Shown here piece after piece: positions 1-9,728 of a stretch of DNA of 64,000 nt. The stretch's first letter is position 1; each line of letters begins with the position of its first letter. The notes under the pieces are model-generated. The model searched no databases, was not told where the DNA came from, and worked only from the letters and a program-made list of their open reading frames with translations. The position numbers and the translations under genes were made by a program. Origin of the DNA: Reyranella sp. (lineage in GTDB: Bacteria; Pseudomonadota; Alphaproteobacteria; Reyranellales; Reyranellaceae); the NCBI GenBank assembly GCA_022844015.1, contig JALHMO010000007.1:1-64000 (forward strand), in the 5' to 3' direction.

Positions 1-3000
1 GTCCCCGACGTGTTGACGAAGGCAAGCGCCTCGATGTCGAGGAAACCGTCGACGCCGTCGCTGGCCGCCGCGCTGAGATCGATGGCCGTGCCGGCGCCGG
101 CCGTCCCGACCTGCAGGACGTCGACGCCATCGCCGCCGTCGTAGCGGTCGGTGGCCGACACCTGGCTGGTGTTGCTGACGACGAACCGGTCGATCTGCGT
201 GCTGCCGACGAGGGTCTCCGTGCCGGTCGACCCGGTGATGGTGATGGTGTCCGTGCCCGAGGTCCAGCCGGCGAACATCCAGCCCGACAGGTCAAGCGCG
301 CCGCCGGCCGTCAGGTTGATCGCGAAAGCCTGGTTCGATGCGGTGCCCGTGACGGCGACAGCGGTCGAGATCTTGCCGGCGCCGAACTGCGCGGCGTTGA
401 AGGTCGCGGTCTGCGTCCCGGAGGTGTTGACGAAGGCGATGGCTTCGAGATTGAGGAAGCCATTGGCGCCATCGTTGGCCGCCGCGCTGAGGTCGATGCT
501 CGTGCCCGCCCCCGCCAGCCCAATCTGCAAGGTGTCGGTGCCGCCGCCGCCGTCGTACTTGTCACCGACCTGAACCTGCCCGGTCGCCGTCACGATCAGC
601 GTGTCGTCGCCGTCGCCGGCATCGATGCTGACGGCCTGGGTGGCGCCGGTGATGGTCTCGTTGCCGCCGGTACCGGTGACGTTGATCGCGTCGGTGCCCG
701 TCCCCCATGTCGCGAAGGTCCACGCCGACATGTCGAACGAGCCGCCCGACAGCAGGTTCACCGCGAGCGTCTGGTTCGAGGAGGTGCCCGTCACCGCCAC
801 CGAGGAGGAGATCTTGCCGGCGCCGAACTGGGCCGAGCTGAAGGTCGCCGTCGAGGTGCCCGAGGTGTTGGTGTAGGCGATCGCCTCGATGCTCAGGAAG
901 CCGTTGACGCCATCGGTTGCCGCAGCGCTCAGGTCGATGCTCGTGCCCACCCCCGCCACGCCGATCCGCAGGATGTCGTTGCCGGCGCCGCCGTCGTAGC
1001 GGTCGCCCGCCGACACCTGGCTGGTGTCGCTCACCACGAACCGGTCGATCTGGCCGCTGCCGGTGATCGCTTCCGTTCCGGTCGACCCGGTGACGGTTAT
1101 CGTGTCGATCCCCGAGGCCCACGTATCGAACGTCCAGCCCGACAGGTCGAGCGCGCCGTCGGCGACCAGGTTGAGGACGAGTGCCTGCGTCGAGCTCGTG
1201 CCGGTCACGCCGAGCGGCGTTGCGATCTTGCCGGCGCCGAACTGCGCCGAGCTGAACGTCGCCGTCGACGTGCCGGAGGTGTTGACGAACGCGAGCGCCT
1301 CGAGGTTCAGGAACCCGTCGACGCCGTCGCTGGCCGCCCCGCTGAGAACGACCGTCACGCCGGCGCCGGCATTGCCAATCTGCAGCGTGTCGATACCGAT
1401 GCCGCCGTCGTACTTGTCAGCCGCCTGCACCTGGCTGGTGTTGGTCACGATCAGCGTGTCGTCGCCGTCCCCGGCGTCGATGCTCGCCGCCTGCGTCGAG
1501 CCGGTGATCGTCTCGTTGCTCGCCGTGCCGCTCACCGTGATCGTGTCGGTGCCCGAGCCCCAGGTGGTGAAGGTCCAGCCGGACAGGTCGAGCGCACCGC
1601 CGGCGGTCAAGTTGGCGACGATCGCCTGGTCCGAGGCCGTGCCGGTGACCGCCACGCTGGCCGAGATGCGGCCGGCGCCGAACTGCGCCGAGCTGAAGGT
1701 CGCGGTCTGCGTACCCGATGTATTCACGAACGCCAGCGCCTCGATACTGACGAAGCCGTTGACGCCGTCGGCAGCCGCGCCGCTGAGATCGATGCTGGTG
1801 CCCGCTCCCGCGAGGCCGACCTGCAGGATGTCGTTGGCGGCGCCGCCATCGTACCTGTCTCCTGCCGATACCTGGCTGGTATCGCTCACCACGAACCGGT
1901 CGATCTGGCTCGAGCCGGCGATCGTCTCGCTGCCCGTCGACCCCGTGATCGAGATCGTGTCGGTGCCAGACACCCAGGTCGTGAAGGTCCAGCCCGACAG
2001 GTCGAGCGACCCGCCCGCAGCCAGGTTGACGATGATGCCCTGTGTCGAACTGGTGCCGGTGACGGCCAGCGCCGTGGCAATCTTGCCGGCGCCGAATTGT
2101 GCCGAGCCGAACGTCGCCGTCGAGATCCCCGACGAGTTCACGAAGGCCAGCGCCTCGATGTCGATGAAGCCGTCGACGGCGTCGGTGGCGGCCGCGGTGA
2201 GATCGACCACGACGCCGGCGCCGACCGTCCCGATCTGCAGCACGTCGTTGCCGGCCCCGCCGTCGTAGCGGTCCCCCGCCGACACCTGGTTGGTGTTGCT
2301 GACCACGAGCCGATCGATCTGGTCCGAGCCGACGATCGTCTCGTTGCCGGTCGAGCCGGTGACGGAGATGGTGTCGGTGCCCGAGGTCCAGCCGGCGAAC
2401 GTCCAACCCGACATGTCGAAGCCGCTGTCGGCCGGCACCGTGATCGCCAGCGCCTGGTTGAAGGCGGTGCCGGTGACCGCGACGCTGGTGGAGATCTTGC
2501 CGGCACCGAACTGCGCGCCGCTGAAGGTCGCCGTCGACGTGCCCGCCGTGTTGACGAAGGTGATGGCTTCCATGTCGAGGAAGCCGTTCACGCCGTCGCT
2601 GGCGGCGGCGCTGAGATTGACGCTGACGCCGGCGCCGGCATTGCCGATCTGGATCGCGTCGAGGCCGCCCAGGCCATCGAACTTGTCGGCTGCCTGGATC
2701 TGGTTGGTGTTGGTGACGATGACCGTATCGTCGCCGGCGGTGAGCGTCGGGGTGTCGGTCCCGGTCGTCGCCGTCGTGGTGTCCAGCACGCCGGCATAGG
2801 CGGCCATGCCATGCGCCGTCAGCGGGGAGCGAGCGTCGCCGGCTCCCTCGAGTTCCCAGGTGCCGCCGAGCGCCGCGGCGCCGACGAGCTTCGTCGAGGC
2901 AACGACCGTCGCACCGGTGACGCGGGCGAGCGCGGCGACGAAGGCGCTGCCGGACAGGCCCCTTCCGGCGTTGCAGGCCCACAGACAGAGAGCGCCATCC

Positions 3001-3344
3001 GGCGCGAGCGCACGGCCGATCGCGGCGAGATGGGCCTGATCGCGCGCGATCGTCGCGATCGAGAGCGTGTCGGCCGCCCAGTGCAGCGCGCCCGGCGCAC
3101 CGTGGGCGAACAGGTGGATGGCCCGCAGGTTGCTACGGCCGGCCAGCCGGCGCGCAATCCCGGCCAGCGCCGTTCCGACCTCGCCCGGCATCAGCAGCGC
3201 AGATTCGACGTCAGGTCGCAGGTGGCCGTTCAGCACACCCGCGTCGACGATCGTCGGATCGATGAAAGCGATCTCGCGCGCCGCCCATATGCCGCTCTCG
3301 GCGCCCCCGTGTAGGCAGCCGATACGGCCGATCAAATCGGTCAT
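1..3344 (-). CDS. Giant repetitive surface/secreted protein with DUF4347-like N-terminus (partial, 3' end off window)
   Basis: One minus-strand frame stays open from an ATG at 3344 to the window edge, giving over 1,110 residues with no stop. The first 170 or so residues resemble the DUF4347 domain found at the N-terminus of large RTX/cadherin-like adhesins: a hydrophobic strand followed by IHLFAHGAPGALHWA, then LCLWACNAGRG and a glycine-rich close. After it come repeats of roughly 135-149 residues, each with a YDGGAGND- or FDGLGGLD-like turn, SIDLSAAA, GFLxxEAxxFVNTSGT and FxxAQFGAGKI motifs. The D/G-rich turns recall calcium-binding RTX-type repeats, but no canonical GGxGxDxUx run is seen. 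There is no classical signal peptide, which suits type I secretion; the C-terminal export signal would lie outside the window. Exact role (adhesin, S-layer-like or matrix protein) is unknown. Confidence 0.8.
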   Translation of the reverse strand, partial: MTDLIGRIGCLHGGAESGIWAAREIAFIDPTIVDAGVLNGHLRPDVESALLMPGEVGTALAGIARRLAGRSNLRAIHLFAHGAPGALHWAADTLSIATIARDQAHLAAIGRALAPDGALCLWACNAGRGLSGSAFVAALARVTGATVVASTKLVGAAALGGTWELEGAGDARSPLTAHGMAAYAGVLDTTTATTGTDTPTLTAGDDTVIVTNTNQIQAADKFDGLGGLDAIQIGNAGAGVSVNLSAAASDGVNGFLDMEAITFVNTAGTSTATFSGAQFGAGKISTSVAVTGTAFNQALAITVPADSGFDMSGWTFAGWTSGTDTISVTGSTGNETIVGSDQIDRLVVSNTNQVSAGDRYDGGAGNDVLQIGTVGAGVVVDLTAAATDAVDGFIDIEALAFVNSSGISTATFGSAQFGAGKIATALAVTGTSSTQGIIVNLAAGGSLDLSGWTFTTWVSGTDTISITGSTGSETIAGSSQIDRFVVSDTSQVSAGDRYDGGAANDILQVGLAGAGTSIDLSGAAADGVNGFVSIEALAFVNTSGTQTATFSSAQFGAGRISASVAVTGTASDQAIVANLTAGGALDLSGWTFTTWGSGTDTITVSGTASNETITGSTQAASIDAGDGDDTLIVTNTSQVQAADKYDGGIGIDTLQIGNAGAGVTVVLSGAASDGVDGFLNLEALAFVNTSGTSTATFSSAQFGAGKIATPLGVTGTSSTQALVLNLVADGALDLSGWTFDTWASGIDTITVTGSTGTEAITGSGQIDRFVVSDTSQVSAGDRYDGGAGNDILRIGVAGVGTSIDLSAAATDGVNGFLSIEAIAYTNTSGTSTATFSSAQFGAGKISSSVAVTGTSSNQTLAVNLLSGGSFDMSAWTFATWGTGTDAINVTGTGGNETITGATQAVSIDAGDGDDTLIVTATGQVQVGDKYDGGGGTDTLQIGLAGAGTSIDLSAAANDGANGFLNLEAIAFVNTSGTQTATFNAAQFGAGKISTAVAVTGTASNQAFAINLTAGGALDLSGWMFAGWTSGTDTITITGSTGTETLVGSTQIDRFVVSNTSQVSATDRYDGGDGVDVLQVGTAGAGTAIDLSAAASDGVDGFLDIEALAFVNTSG
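130..2730 (-). repeat. Tandem coding repeats, period about 405-446 bp
   Basis: A conserved block encoding the 'DxYDGG' turn plus the preceding SNTxQV strand recurs near 142, 555, 1001, 1406, 1848, 2262 and 2680. Spacing alternates between about 405-418 bp and 442-446 bp. The longer units carry an extra SIDAGDGDDTL-type loop. The copies are similar but not identical, so the array has diverged by point change rather than being a fresh expansion. Confidence 0.75.
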
Positions 3345-3925
3345 GAAGCCTCAACCCCGTTTCCAAGGCCGACCAGCCCCGGAAACCCCAAGCCACCCAA
3401 ACCACCCTTCGGGCTGCAGCCGTTCCCACACGGCCGCGTCTCACATACGTTTGGGCGATTGCCCTACAACCCGAAAACGACAGCCATTACCTTGAAGACA
3501 ACCGATCGCCGACGTCGCGACGGCCGACCGGCTACGCCCGCATGGCTGGCTGCCATAGATACATTGTACACCATTTCGGGTGTATTCGGCACGCTAGGGC
3601 GCAACAAGGGCGAATATGCGGCGCGTCCGTTCAGGCGGCGGGTCATTTTCTTTCGTGCCCCCGCAAGACAACCGGCACCACGCGACGCCTGCCCTGCCTC
3701 GCACATGGCAACAGATATCGTCATCCCGAACGGAGCCGCCCGGAGGGCGCGCAGTCGAGCGACTTCCTTGCCGAAGCAGCAACGAGAAAGGTCCCTCCAC
3801 TACGCCTCCTTCGACTACGCTCAGGGCAGGCGCTACGCTTGGCGCCGGCGGGATGAAGGCTCTGAATGTCCTATGCGGATGCCCCCGCCAATCCCCCGCC
3901 AATCCAGGGGACGGCCCGCTCGCCC
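3345..3925. other. Intergenic region with a palindrome-ended repeat-like element
   Basis: No gene is supported in these 581 bases. The stretch from about 3720 to 3856 begins with TCATCCCG and ends with CGGGATGA and contains a CCTTCGACTACGCTCAG core, a layout seen in dispersed intergenic REP-like repeats of high-GC proteobacteria. The part from 3345 to 3600 is the upstream region of the large repeat protein gene and should hold its promoter, but no convincing -35/-10 pair stands out. Confidence 0.45.
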
Positions 3926-5755
3926 CTATTCCACCGTCACACTCTTCGCCAGGTTCCGCGGCTGGTCGACGTCCGTGCCCTTCGCGACGGCCGTGTAATA
4001 GGCGATGAGTTGGACCGGCACGGTGTAGAGGATCGGCGCCACGACCGGATCGACCGCCGGAAGCGTCACCGTCGCCGCGGCGTGCCCGCCGAGCCGGGCG
4101 GTACCGTTGGCGTCACTCAGCAGGACCAGCTTGCCGCCACGCGCGTGGACCTGCTCGAAGTTGGAGGCGGTCTTGTCGAACAGGGCGTCGCTCGGGGCGA
4201 CCACCACCACCGGCACCGATTCGTCGATCAGGGCGATCGGGCCATGCTTCATCTCGCCGCCGGCGTAGCCTTCGGCGTGGATGTACGAGATTTCCTTCAG
4301 CTTCAGCGCGCCTTCGAGAGCGATCGGGAAGGATGGGCCGCGGCCGAGATAAAGCACGTCGCGGGCAGTGGCGAGGATGTCCTCGGCAATGCGCTTGTAC
4401 TGGGGTTCCAGCGCCAGCGCCTCGTTGAGAGCGGCCGGCAGCTCGATCAGCGCGTGGGCAAGGCGTGCCTCGTCGCCGGCAGCAAGCGTTCCGCGCGCCC
4501 GGCCGGCGGCGATCGCCGCGGCGAGCAGGACCGTCAGCTGGGTGGTGAAGGCCTTGGTCGAGGCGACGCCGATCTCGGGTCCCGCCAGGGTCGGCAGCAC
4601 GGCGTCGGCTTCGCGCGCGATGGCGCTCTCGGGCACGTTGACGACGGCAAGGATCGTCTGGCCGTGACGCTTGGCGTAGCGCAGCGCTTCCAGCGTATCG
4701 ATCGTCTCGCCCGACTGGGAGATGGCGAGGCAGATGCCGCCCTTCTCCGGCAGCGGCGGCTCGCGGTAGCGCAGCTCGGACGCCACGTCGACCTCGACCG
4801 GGAGCCGGGCGAGCTTCTCGAACCAGTACTTCGCCACCAGGCCGGCATAGAAGGCGGTGCCGCAGGCGGTGATGGTGAGGCGGCTCGCGCCCTGCCAGTC
4901 GATCGGCAGGATCGCCGGGAGCCGGACGCTGCGGGTCGCGGGATCGAGGTAGGTCTGCAGGGTGTCGCCCACCACCGCCGGCTGCTCGTGGATTTCCTTC
5001 AGCATGAAGTGGCGGTGGTTGCCCTTGCCCATCATGGCGCCGGAGATGCCGCTCAACTTGATCGGCCGGCTTACTTCCTCGCGGCCGGCGTAGATCGTGG
5101 CGCCGCCTGGCTGCAGCACCACCCAGTCGTCCTCCTCAAGGTAGGTCACGCGCCGGGTGAAGGGCGCCAGCGCGAGCGCGTCGGTACCGATATACATCTC
5201 GCCGTCGCCGTAGCCGACCGCGAGCGAGCTGCCGCGGCGCGCGCCCAGGAGCAGGTCGTGGCGGCCGGCGAACAAAGCCACCAGGGCGAAGGCGCCGCGC
5301 AGGCGCTCCATCGCCGCAGCCATCGCCTCCTGGGGCGTGGCCTGGCGCTCGAGCAGCGATGTCAGGAGCTGCGCCACCACCTCGGTGTCGGTGTCGCTGT
5401 CGAAGCGGCGTCCCTCGGCGAGCAACTCGTCCTTGAGCTCCTGGTAGTTCTCGATGATGCCGTTGTGGACGACGGCGACGCGGTCCGTGGCGATCGGGTG
5501 CGCATTGCGCTCCGACGGCTTGCCGTGCGTCGCCCAGCGCGTGTGGCCGATGCCGATCGTGCCGGCGAGCGGCTCGCGCGCGAGCCGCGCCTCGAGGTTC
5601 ACCAGCTTTCCTTCGGCGCGGCGGCGATCGATGTGGCCGTTGACCAGCGTCGCGACGCCCGCCGAATCGTAGCCGCGATACTCCAGCCGCTTCAACGCCT
5701 CCACCAGCAGCGGGGTGACGGACGCCTTGCCGATGATGCCGATGATGCCACACAT
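3926..5755 (-). CDS. glmS: Glutamine--fructose-6-phosphate aminotransferase (isomerizing)
   Basis: Converts fructose-6-phosphate and glutamine to glucosamine-6-phosphate and glutamate, the first step of UDP-GlcNAc synthesis for peptidoglycan and lipid A, in the cytoplasm. The 609-residue length is typical. The start MCGIIGIIG exposes the catalytic Cys2 after Met removal, and the glutaminase domain (about 1-230) shows RLEYRGYDSAG and HTRWATHG. Two SIS domains follow, with ISQSGETIDTLEALR near residue 345 and STKAFTTQL, and the conserved tail is NLAKSVTVE. It lies 19 bp downstream of glmU on the same strand, so the two probably form an operon. No glmS ribozyme is visible, as expected outside Firmicutes. 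Confidence 0.97.
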   Translation of the reverse strand: MCGIIGIIGKASVTPLLVEALKRLEYRGYDSAGVATLVNGHIDRRRAEGKLVNLEARLAREPLAGTIGIGHTRWATHGKPSERNAHPIATDRVAVVHNGIIENYQELKDELLAEGRRFDSDTDTEVVAQLLTSLLERQATPQEAMAAAMERLRGAFALVALFAGRHDLLLGARRGSSLAVGYGDGEMYIGTDALALAPFTRRVTYLEEDDWVVLQPGGATIYAGREEVSRPIKLSGISGAMMGKGNHRHFMLKEIHEQPAVVGDTLQTYLDPATRSVRLPAILPIDWQGASRLTITACGTAFYAGLVAKYWFEKLARLPVEVDVASELRYREPPLPEKGGICLAISQSGETIDTLEALRYAKRHGQTILAVVNVPESAIAREADAVLPTLAGPEIGVASTKAFTTQLTVLLAAAIAAGRARGTLAAGDEARLAHALIELPAALNEALALEPQYKRIAEDILATARDVLYLGRGPSFPIALEGALKLKEISYIHAEGYAGGEMKHGPIALIDESVPVVVVAPSDALFDKTASNFEQVHARGGKLVLLSDANGTARLGGHAAATVTLPAVDPVVAPILYTVPVQLIAYYTAVAKGTDVDQPRNLAKSVTVE

Positions 5756-5774
5756 GGGAGAGGCTCGCTGGTTG

Positions 5775-7142
5775 CTATTTGCCGGCGCGGGCTTTCAGCC
5801 GCGCCCGAAGCTCGCCCGCCCGGCCCTTCTTTGTCACCTGTCTTGCCCGCCCGAAGGCAAGCGCACCGGCCGGCACGTCCTCGGTGATGACGCTGCCTGC
5901 CGTCACGTTGGCGCCGTTGCCGATCCGGACCGGCGCCACCAGCGAGGAGTTGGAGCCGACGAAGGCGTCGCGGCCGATGACGGTGCGGTGCTTGCCGTAG
6001 CCGTCGTAGTTCACGGCGATGGTGCCGGCGCCGATGTTGCTCGCCTCGCCGATATCGCTGTCGCCGAGATAGGCCAGGTGGTTGGCCTTGGCGGCGCGCC
6101 CCATGCGGGTCGCCTTGAGCTCGACGAAGTTGCCGATATGCACGCGCTCGCCGACCACCGAGCCCGGCCGGATGCGGGCGAACGGGCCGATGATGGCGTC
6201 ACGGCCGATCCGGGCGCCCTCGATGTCGCAGAACGCCTTGATCTCGCTGCCGGCGCCGACGCTGACGCCCGGACCGAAGCGCACGCACGGGCCGATCGAG
6301 ACGTCGGCGGCGAGCCGCGTGTCGGCGGCGAGCCACACCGAATCCGGATCCTGCATGCCGACGCCCGCATCGAGGGCGGCCCGGCGCAGGCGCTGCTGCA
6401 GGGCGCGCTCGGCGGCGGCGAGCTCGGCGCGCGAGTTGATGCCCTGGAACTCGGCCTCCTCGCCGGTGACGGCGATGGTGCGATGGCCGGCCGCGCGGGC
6501 AACCGCCACGACATCGGTGAGATAGAATTCGCGCTTGGCATTGCGCTTGCCGATGGCGCCGAGCAGCTCGGCCAGCAGCGTGCCTGCGATGCACATCACG
6601 CCGGAATTGCACAGCCTCACCTGCCTCTCGGCGAACGTGGCATCGCGGCTCTCGACGATCCTCTCGAGCTCGCCGTCGCTTAGGATCAGGCGGCCATAGG
6701 GCGCGGGATCGGCCGCCATGAACCCCAGAACGCCAACAGACGCCCTGGTGTGCATGAAGGCGAACACCAGGCGGCGGAGCGTCGCCGTCGTGATCAGCGG
6801 CGCATCGCCGAACATCACGAGAACCGGACCGCGATGCCCGGCGAGCGCCGGCAATGCCGCGCGCGCCGCATGCCCGGTGCCGAGCGGCTTGTCCTGCACG
6901 ACGACCGCGTGCGGCGCGAAGGCAGCGGCCACCTTCTCCGCACCCGGCGCCACCACGCCGACGAGGCGCGGCGTCGGCCGCAGCGCGGAAGCGTTCTCGA
7001 TCACGTGGCGCAGCATCGGCCAGCCGGCGAGCGGATGGAGAACCTTGGGCAGGCGCGACTTCATGCGCGTGCCGGCCCCGGCCGCCAGGATGACGACGGC
7101 GACGGGGGCCGCGGCAGGAGCCGCAGCACGGGACGATTTCAT
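5775..7142 (-). CDS. glmU: Bifunctional GlcNAc-1-P uridyltransferase / GlcN-1-P acetyltransferase
   Basis: Catalyses the last two steps of UDP-GlcNAc synthesis: acetylation of glucosamine-1-phosphate, then uridylyl transfer. The 455 residues hold an N-terminal nucleotidyltransferase domain with the signature LAAGAGTRMKSRLPKVLHP, KPLGTGHAARA and FGDAPLI. A C-terminal left-handed beta-helix of hexapeptide repeats begins near residue 265, and the acetyltransferase site region reads NFVELKATRMG, KANHLAYLGDSDIG, NIGAGTIAVNYDGYGKH. The Ala-rich first 13 residues precede the core, so the start could be slightly internal. It is divergent from the HAD phosphatase gene with 60 bp between them and upstream of glmS in the same pathway. 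Confidence 0.96.
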   Translation of the reverse strand: MKSSRAAAPAAAPVAVVILAAGAGTRMKSRLPKVLHPLAGWPMLRHVIENASALRPTPRLVGVVAPGAEKVAAAFAPHAVVVQDKPLGTGHAARAALPALAGHRGPVLVMFGDAPLITTATLRRLVFAFMHTRASVGVLGFMAADPAPYGRLILSDGELERIVESRDATFAERQVRLCNSGVMCIAGTLLAELLGAIGKRNAKREFYLTDVVAVARAAGHRTIAVTGEEAEFQGINSRAELAAAERALQQRLRRAALDAGVGMQDPDSVWLAADTRLAADVSIGPCVRFGPGVSVGAGSEIKAFCDIEGARIGRDAIIGPFARIRPGSVVGERVHIGNFVELKATRMGRAAKANHLAYLGDSDIGEASNIGAGTIAVNYDGYGKHRTVIGRDAFVGSNSSLVAPVRIGNGANVTAGSVITEDVPAGALAFGRARQVTKKGRAGELRARLKARAGK

Positions 7143-7202
7143 GACCGTCCGATGCCACGGCGCTGGCGGTCCTGCAAGGCGAGTGTGCTAAGGAGGGTGG
7201 GC

Positions 7203-7907
7203 ATGCACCCGAACGCCGACAATCTCATCGCCACCCGTTTCGACACCGTCATCTACGATCTCGACGGCACCCTGATCGACAGCGCGCGCGACATGTGCGT
7301 GGCGGTGAGCCGGGTGATGGCCGACCACGCCCTGCCGCCGATCAGCGACGACGATGCGCGCCTGTTCATGGGCGAAGGCAGCAAGGTCACCATCAAGCGC
7401 GCCTTCGCCAAGAACGGCATCACGCTGGACGACGCCGCGCTGAGCGCCGCGACGCGGCAGTTCGTGGATTACTACGAGGAATTCCCGGTGCGCTACACCG
7501 TGGCCTTCGACGGCGTCGCCGAGGTGGTGGCCCGCCTCGACCGGCTGGGCCTGCGGCAGGGCGTCGCCACCAACAAGTTCGAGAACCCCGCGCGCATGAT
7601 CCTGCGCGATCTCAAGCTGATGCCGCCGATCGCCGACGTCGCCGGCGCCGACACCTTCACCGTCCGCAAGCCCGACCCCGGCCACATCCTGCAGCTCATC
7701 GACCGGATCGGCGGCCGCCGCGACCGCGCCGTCATGATCGGCGATTCGATCCACGACGTCGCTGCTGCCCACGCCGGCGGTCTGCCGGCGGTGCTGGTGA
7801 GCTGGGGCTACACGGCGCGGCCGGCCAGCGAGCTCGGTGCGGAGGCGGTGATCGACCATTTCGGCCGCCTGCCCGAGGCCCTGCAGCAGATCGCCGCGCG
7901 CGGCTGA
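7203..7907 (+). CDS. HAD-family phosphatase, phosphoglycolate phosphatase-like
   Basis: A 234-residue haloacid-dehalogenase superfamily hydrolase. Motif I is YDLDGTLIDSARD near residue 17, with the nucleophile and acid/base aspartates. A helical cap covers roughly residues 30-95. KPDPGHIL supplies the motif III lysine and MIGDSIHDVAAA is motif IV. Phosphoglycolate phosphatase (Gph) acts on 2-phosphoglycolate, and the length and cap type fit, but related pyrophosphatases and sugar phosphatases look alike, so the substrate is not certain. ATG 7203 was chosen because AAGGAGGGTGGG lies directly upstream. It is divergent from glmU, a neighbourhood common in alphaproteobacteria. Confidence 0.85.
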   Translation: MHPNADNLIATRFDTVIYDLDGTLIDSARDMCVAVSRVMADHALPPISDDDARLFMGEGSKVTIKRAFAKNGITLDDAALSAATRQFVDYYEEFPVRYTVAFDGVAEVVARLDRLGLRQGVATNKFENPARMILRDLKLMPPIADVAGADTFTVRKPDPGHILQLIDRIGGRRDRAVMIGDSIHDVAAAHAGGLPAVLVSWGYTARPASELGAEAVIDHFGRLPEALQQIAARG

Positions 7908-7926
7908 CCCGCTCCGCCGGCGGGCT

Positions 7927-9495
7927 TCAGCCTCGCGAATCCCTGGAGTCGCCGGGAGACGCCACCGGCGAGGGCGTGCAATCGACGGTGATCAGCCGCG
8001 GCTCGACGCCGAAGGCCAGATGGCTGTCAGGCTGGGCGGGCGGCGGCGACCTGGGCCACGCGCCGCTGGCCAGGCGCGCCTCGATGATCGGCACGATCTG
8101 CTGCAGCACGATCCAGGCCCGCAGGTTGATGCCGGGCTGGGTGTTGTGGATGGCGTCGGCGAACAGGTCCGGATCGAGCGGCATGTGGCGCACGATGTCG
8201 ATGAACGGCACGCCGCGCGTGGCGGCATACTTCGCGAAGACGCGATTCTGGAAGGCCGCCAGCCGCGCAATGTCGCGATAGCGGAAGGGGAAGTGCCTGA
8301 CGTTGAGGTAATCGTAGATCAGCCGGTTGCGCAGCGGGTCGAGGACCATGCCGTCATGCGCCAGCCACATGAAGGATGCGACCGCGAGCTCGCTGCCGGC
8401 CTCGGCGAGCTGTTTGCGCATCCGGTCGAGGTCGGCGACGATGATAGGAAGATTGACCGGCAGGTCCGGGCTCGCGATATCCGGGTCGGCCTCGTCGACG
8501 CTGCGCGGCCATTGCAGCGTATAGTCGGGCTTGGGCGGCTCGACGCCGCCTTCGGTCACTTCCGTCATGCCGAACAGCGCGCGCGCCCGGCGCGCCAGCG
8601 CCGACCAGCCTGACGCCTCGTGCAACCAGCCGGCGACGAACTCTTGCCAACCCTGCCGATGGTCGCCCGACGGGAGCGCCGGCAGATCCCTGACCAGCGG
8701 CTTCAGCTCGAACTGGTTGGCGCCCTCGTAGTAGAGAACCAGGTCGGGGCGAAGCGGCAGCACCTCCTGACGCACGATCGCCTCGATATCGGAGGAGACC
8801 ACTGCCTCGCGGCCGGCATTGATGACCTCGAACTCGAGGCCGGGATGATTGGCGGCGGCCCACAACCCGAGCCAGTGGTGAAGCATCTCCGCGCCGGAAT
8901 ACGCCGTGGCGTGCGCCTCCGCCGTCGTCGAGGCGCCGACGAGGACGATGCGCACCGTATCGGGCCGGCGCTTGAAATCGACCGGCGGTCCGCGGAAGCC
9001 GAACTGGTTGGTCACCAGTCCGAGCGGCGTGGTCGTATCGGGCAGGTAGCGGTAGATCGGCCGGCGCTGGCCGGAAGGCGGGTCGAAGACGATCAGGCGA
9101 CCTGGCGCGCCGCTGAAGAAGGAGCTGGCGCAGGGATCGCCGACGAAGGCGGCGTTCCAGGCCTTGAAGTAGTCCGGTGGCTTGAAGTCGGTGCGAAAAT
9201 CGGCCTGCGCAAAGGGGTCGGCCGACGCCGCCCCTTCCGTCCAGGGCGAGCGCTGGCTGCGGTTCGGCAAGGGCGGCGGCGGGATGTAGAACCAGGCGCG
9301 ATCGACGCCGGCCGCACGCGGCACCGAATCGAGATGCCGGGCCGTGGTGTCGAGGCCTATCGAGCCCTTGGCTTCGGGCAGTCGGAGTTCCGCGAGCGAA
9401 TGTCCATCGATCCAGCGCGTCGCCACCTCTGCCACGAGAAGGCAGATCACGACCGATACCGTGACTAGCAATCCGTTTGCCAAAGCCCGTCGCAT
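7927..9495 (-). CDS. Membrane-anchored SGNH/GDSL-type hydrolase-like protein
   Basis: About 522 residues. An N-terminal membrane segment (residues about 4-24, LANGLLVTVSVVICLLVAEVA) is followed by a periplasmic part. An SGNH-like core starts with VRIVLVGASTTAEAHAT (block I position, with Ser in VGAST), continues with EVINAGREAV and DLVLYYEGANQF (block III-like Gly/Asn), and ends with DAIHNTQPG, which carries the Asp-x-x-His pair typical of block V. The enzyme would act as an esterase or acyl/acetyl hydrolase on a periplasmic or surface substrate; the substrate is unknown. The open frame extends to 9684, but ATG 9495 puts the membrane segment at the N-terminus and was preferred. Convergent with the HAD phosphatase gene, 19 bp away. 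Confidence 0.65.
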   Translation of the reverse strand: MRRALANGLLVTVSVVICLLVAEVATRWIDGHSLAELRLPEAKGSIGLDTTARHLDSVPRAAGVDRAWFYIPPPPLPNRSQRSPWTEGAASADPFAQADFRTDFKPPDYFKAWNAAFVGDPCASSFFSGAPGRLIVFDPPSGQRRPIYRYLPDTTTPLGLVTNQFGFRGPPVDFKRRPDTVRIVLVGASTTAEAHATAYSGAEMLHHWLGLWAAANHPGLEFEVINAGREAVVSSDIEAIVRQEVLPLRPDLVLYYEGANQFELKPLVRDLPALPSGDHRQGWQEFVAGWLHEASGWSALARRARALFGMTEVTEGGVEPPKPDYTLQWPRSVDEADPDIASPDLPVNLPIIVADLDRMRKQLAEAGSELAVASFMWLAHDGMVLDPLRNRLIYDYLNVRHFPFRYRDIARLAAFQNRVFAKYAATRGVPFIDIVRHMPLDPDLFADAIHNTQPGINLRAWIVLQQIVPIIEARLASGAWPRSPPPAQPDSHLAFGVEPRLITVDCTPSPVASPGDSRDSRG

Positions 9496-9728
9496 CACGG
9501 CCCTGTGATCTTCCGAGCCGCAGTGTCTTGTCAAGCGGCAGAACGCTGGAGGTCGATCGCTCCACCCGACCCCACCGACGGGCCGCGGATCGACCGCGGG
9601 CGCGGTGCTCCAAGCCGCCCGCTCGAGCGGCAGCGCCGGGCAGGCAGGCCGGCGCCGCACCACTTGCTGCACCACCCGCTGCACCCCAGTTGACGTGCCC
9701 CACCCGAGGTCCTATACGCGCCCCTTCC

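Noticed and set aside
3700-3860. Rho-independent terminator of glmS
   Set aside because: The palindrome-ended element near 3.72-3.86 kb is too long and lacks a T-run; it looks like a dispersed repeat rather than a terminator.
3866-5887. Long plus-strand open frame of 673 codons
   Set aside because: It lies wholly antisense to glmS (and part of glmU). The high GC makes long antisense frames; the translation is Arg/Ala-rich with no domain.
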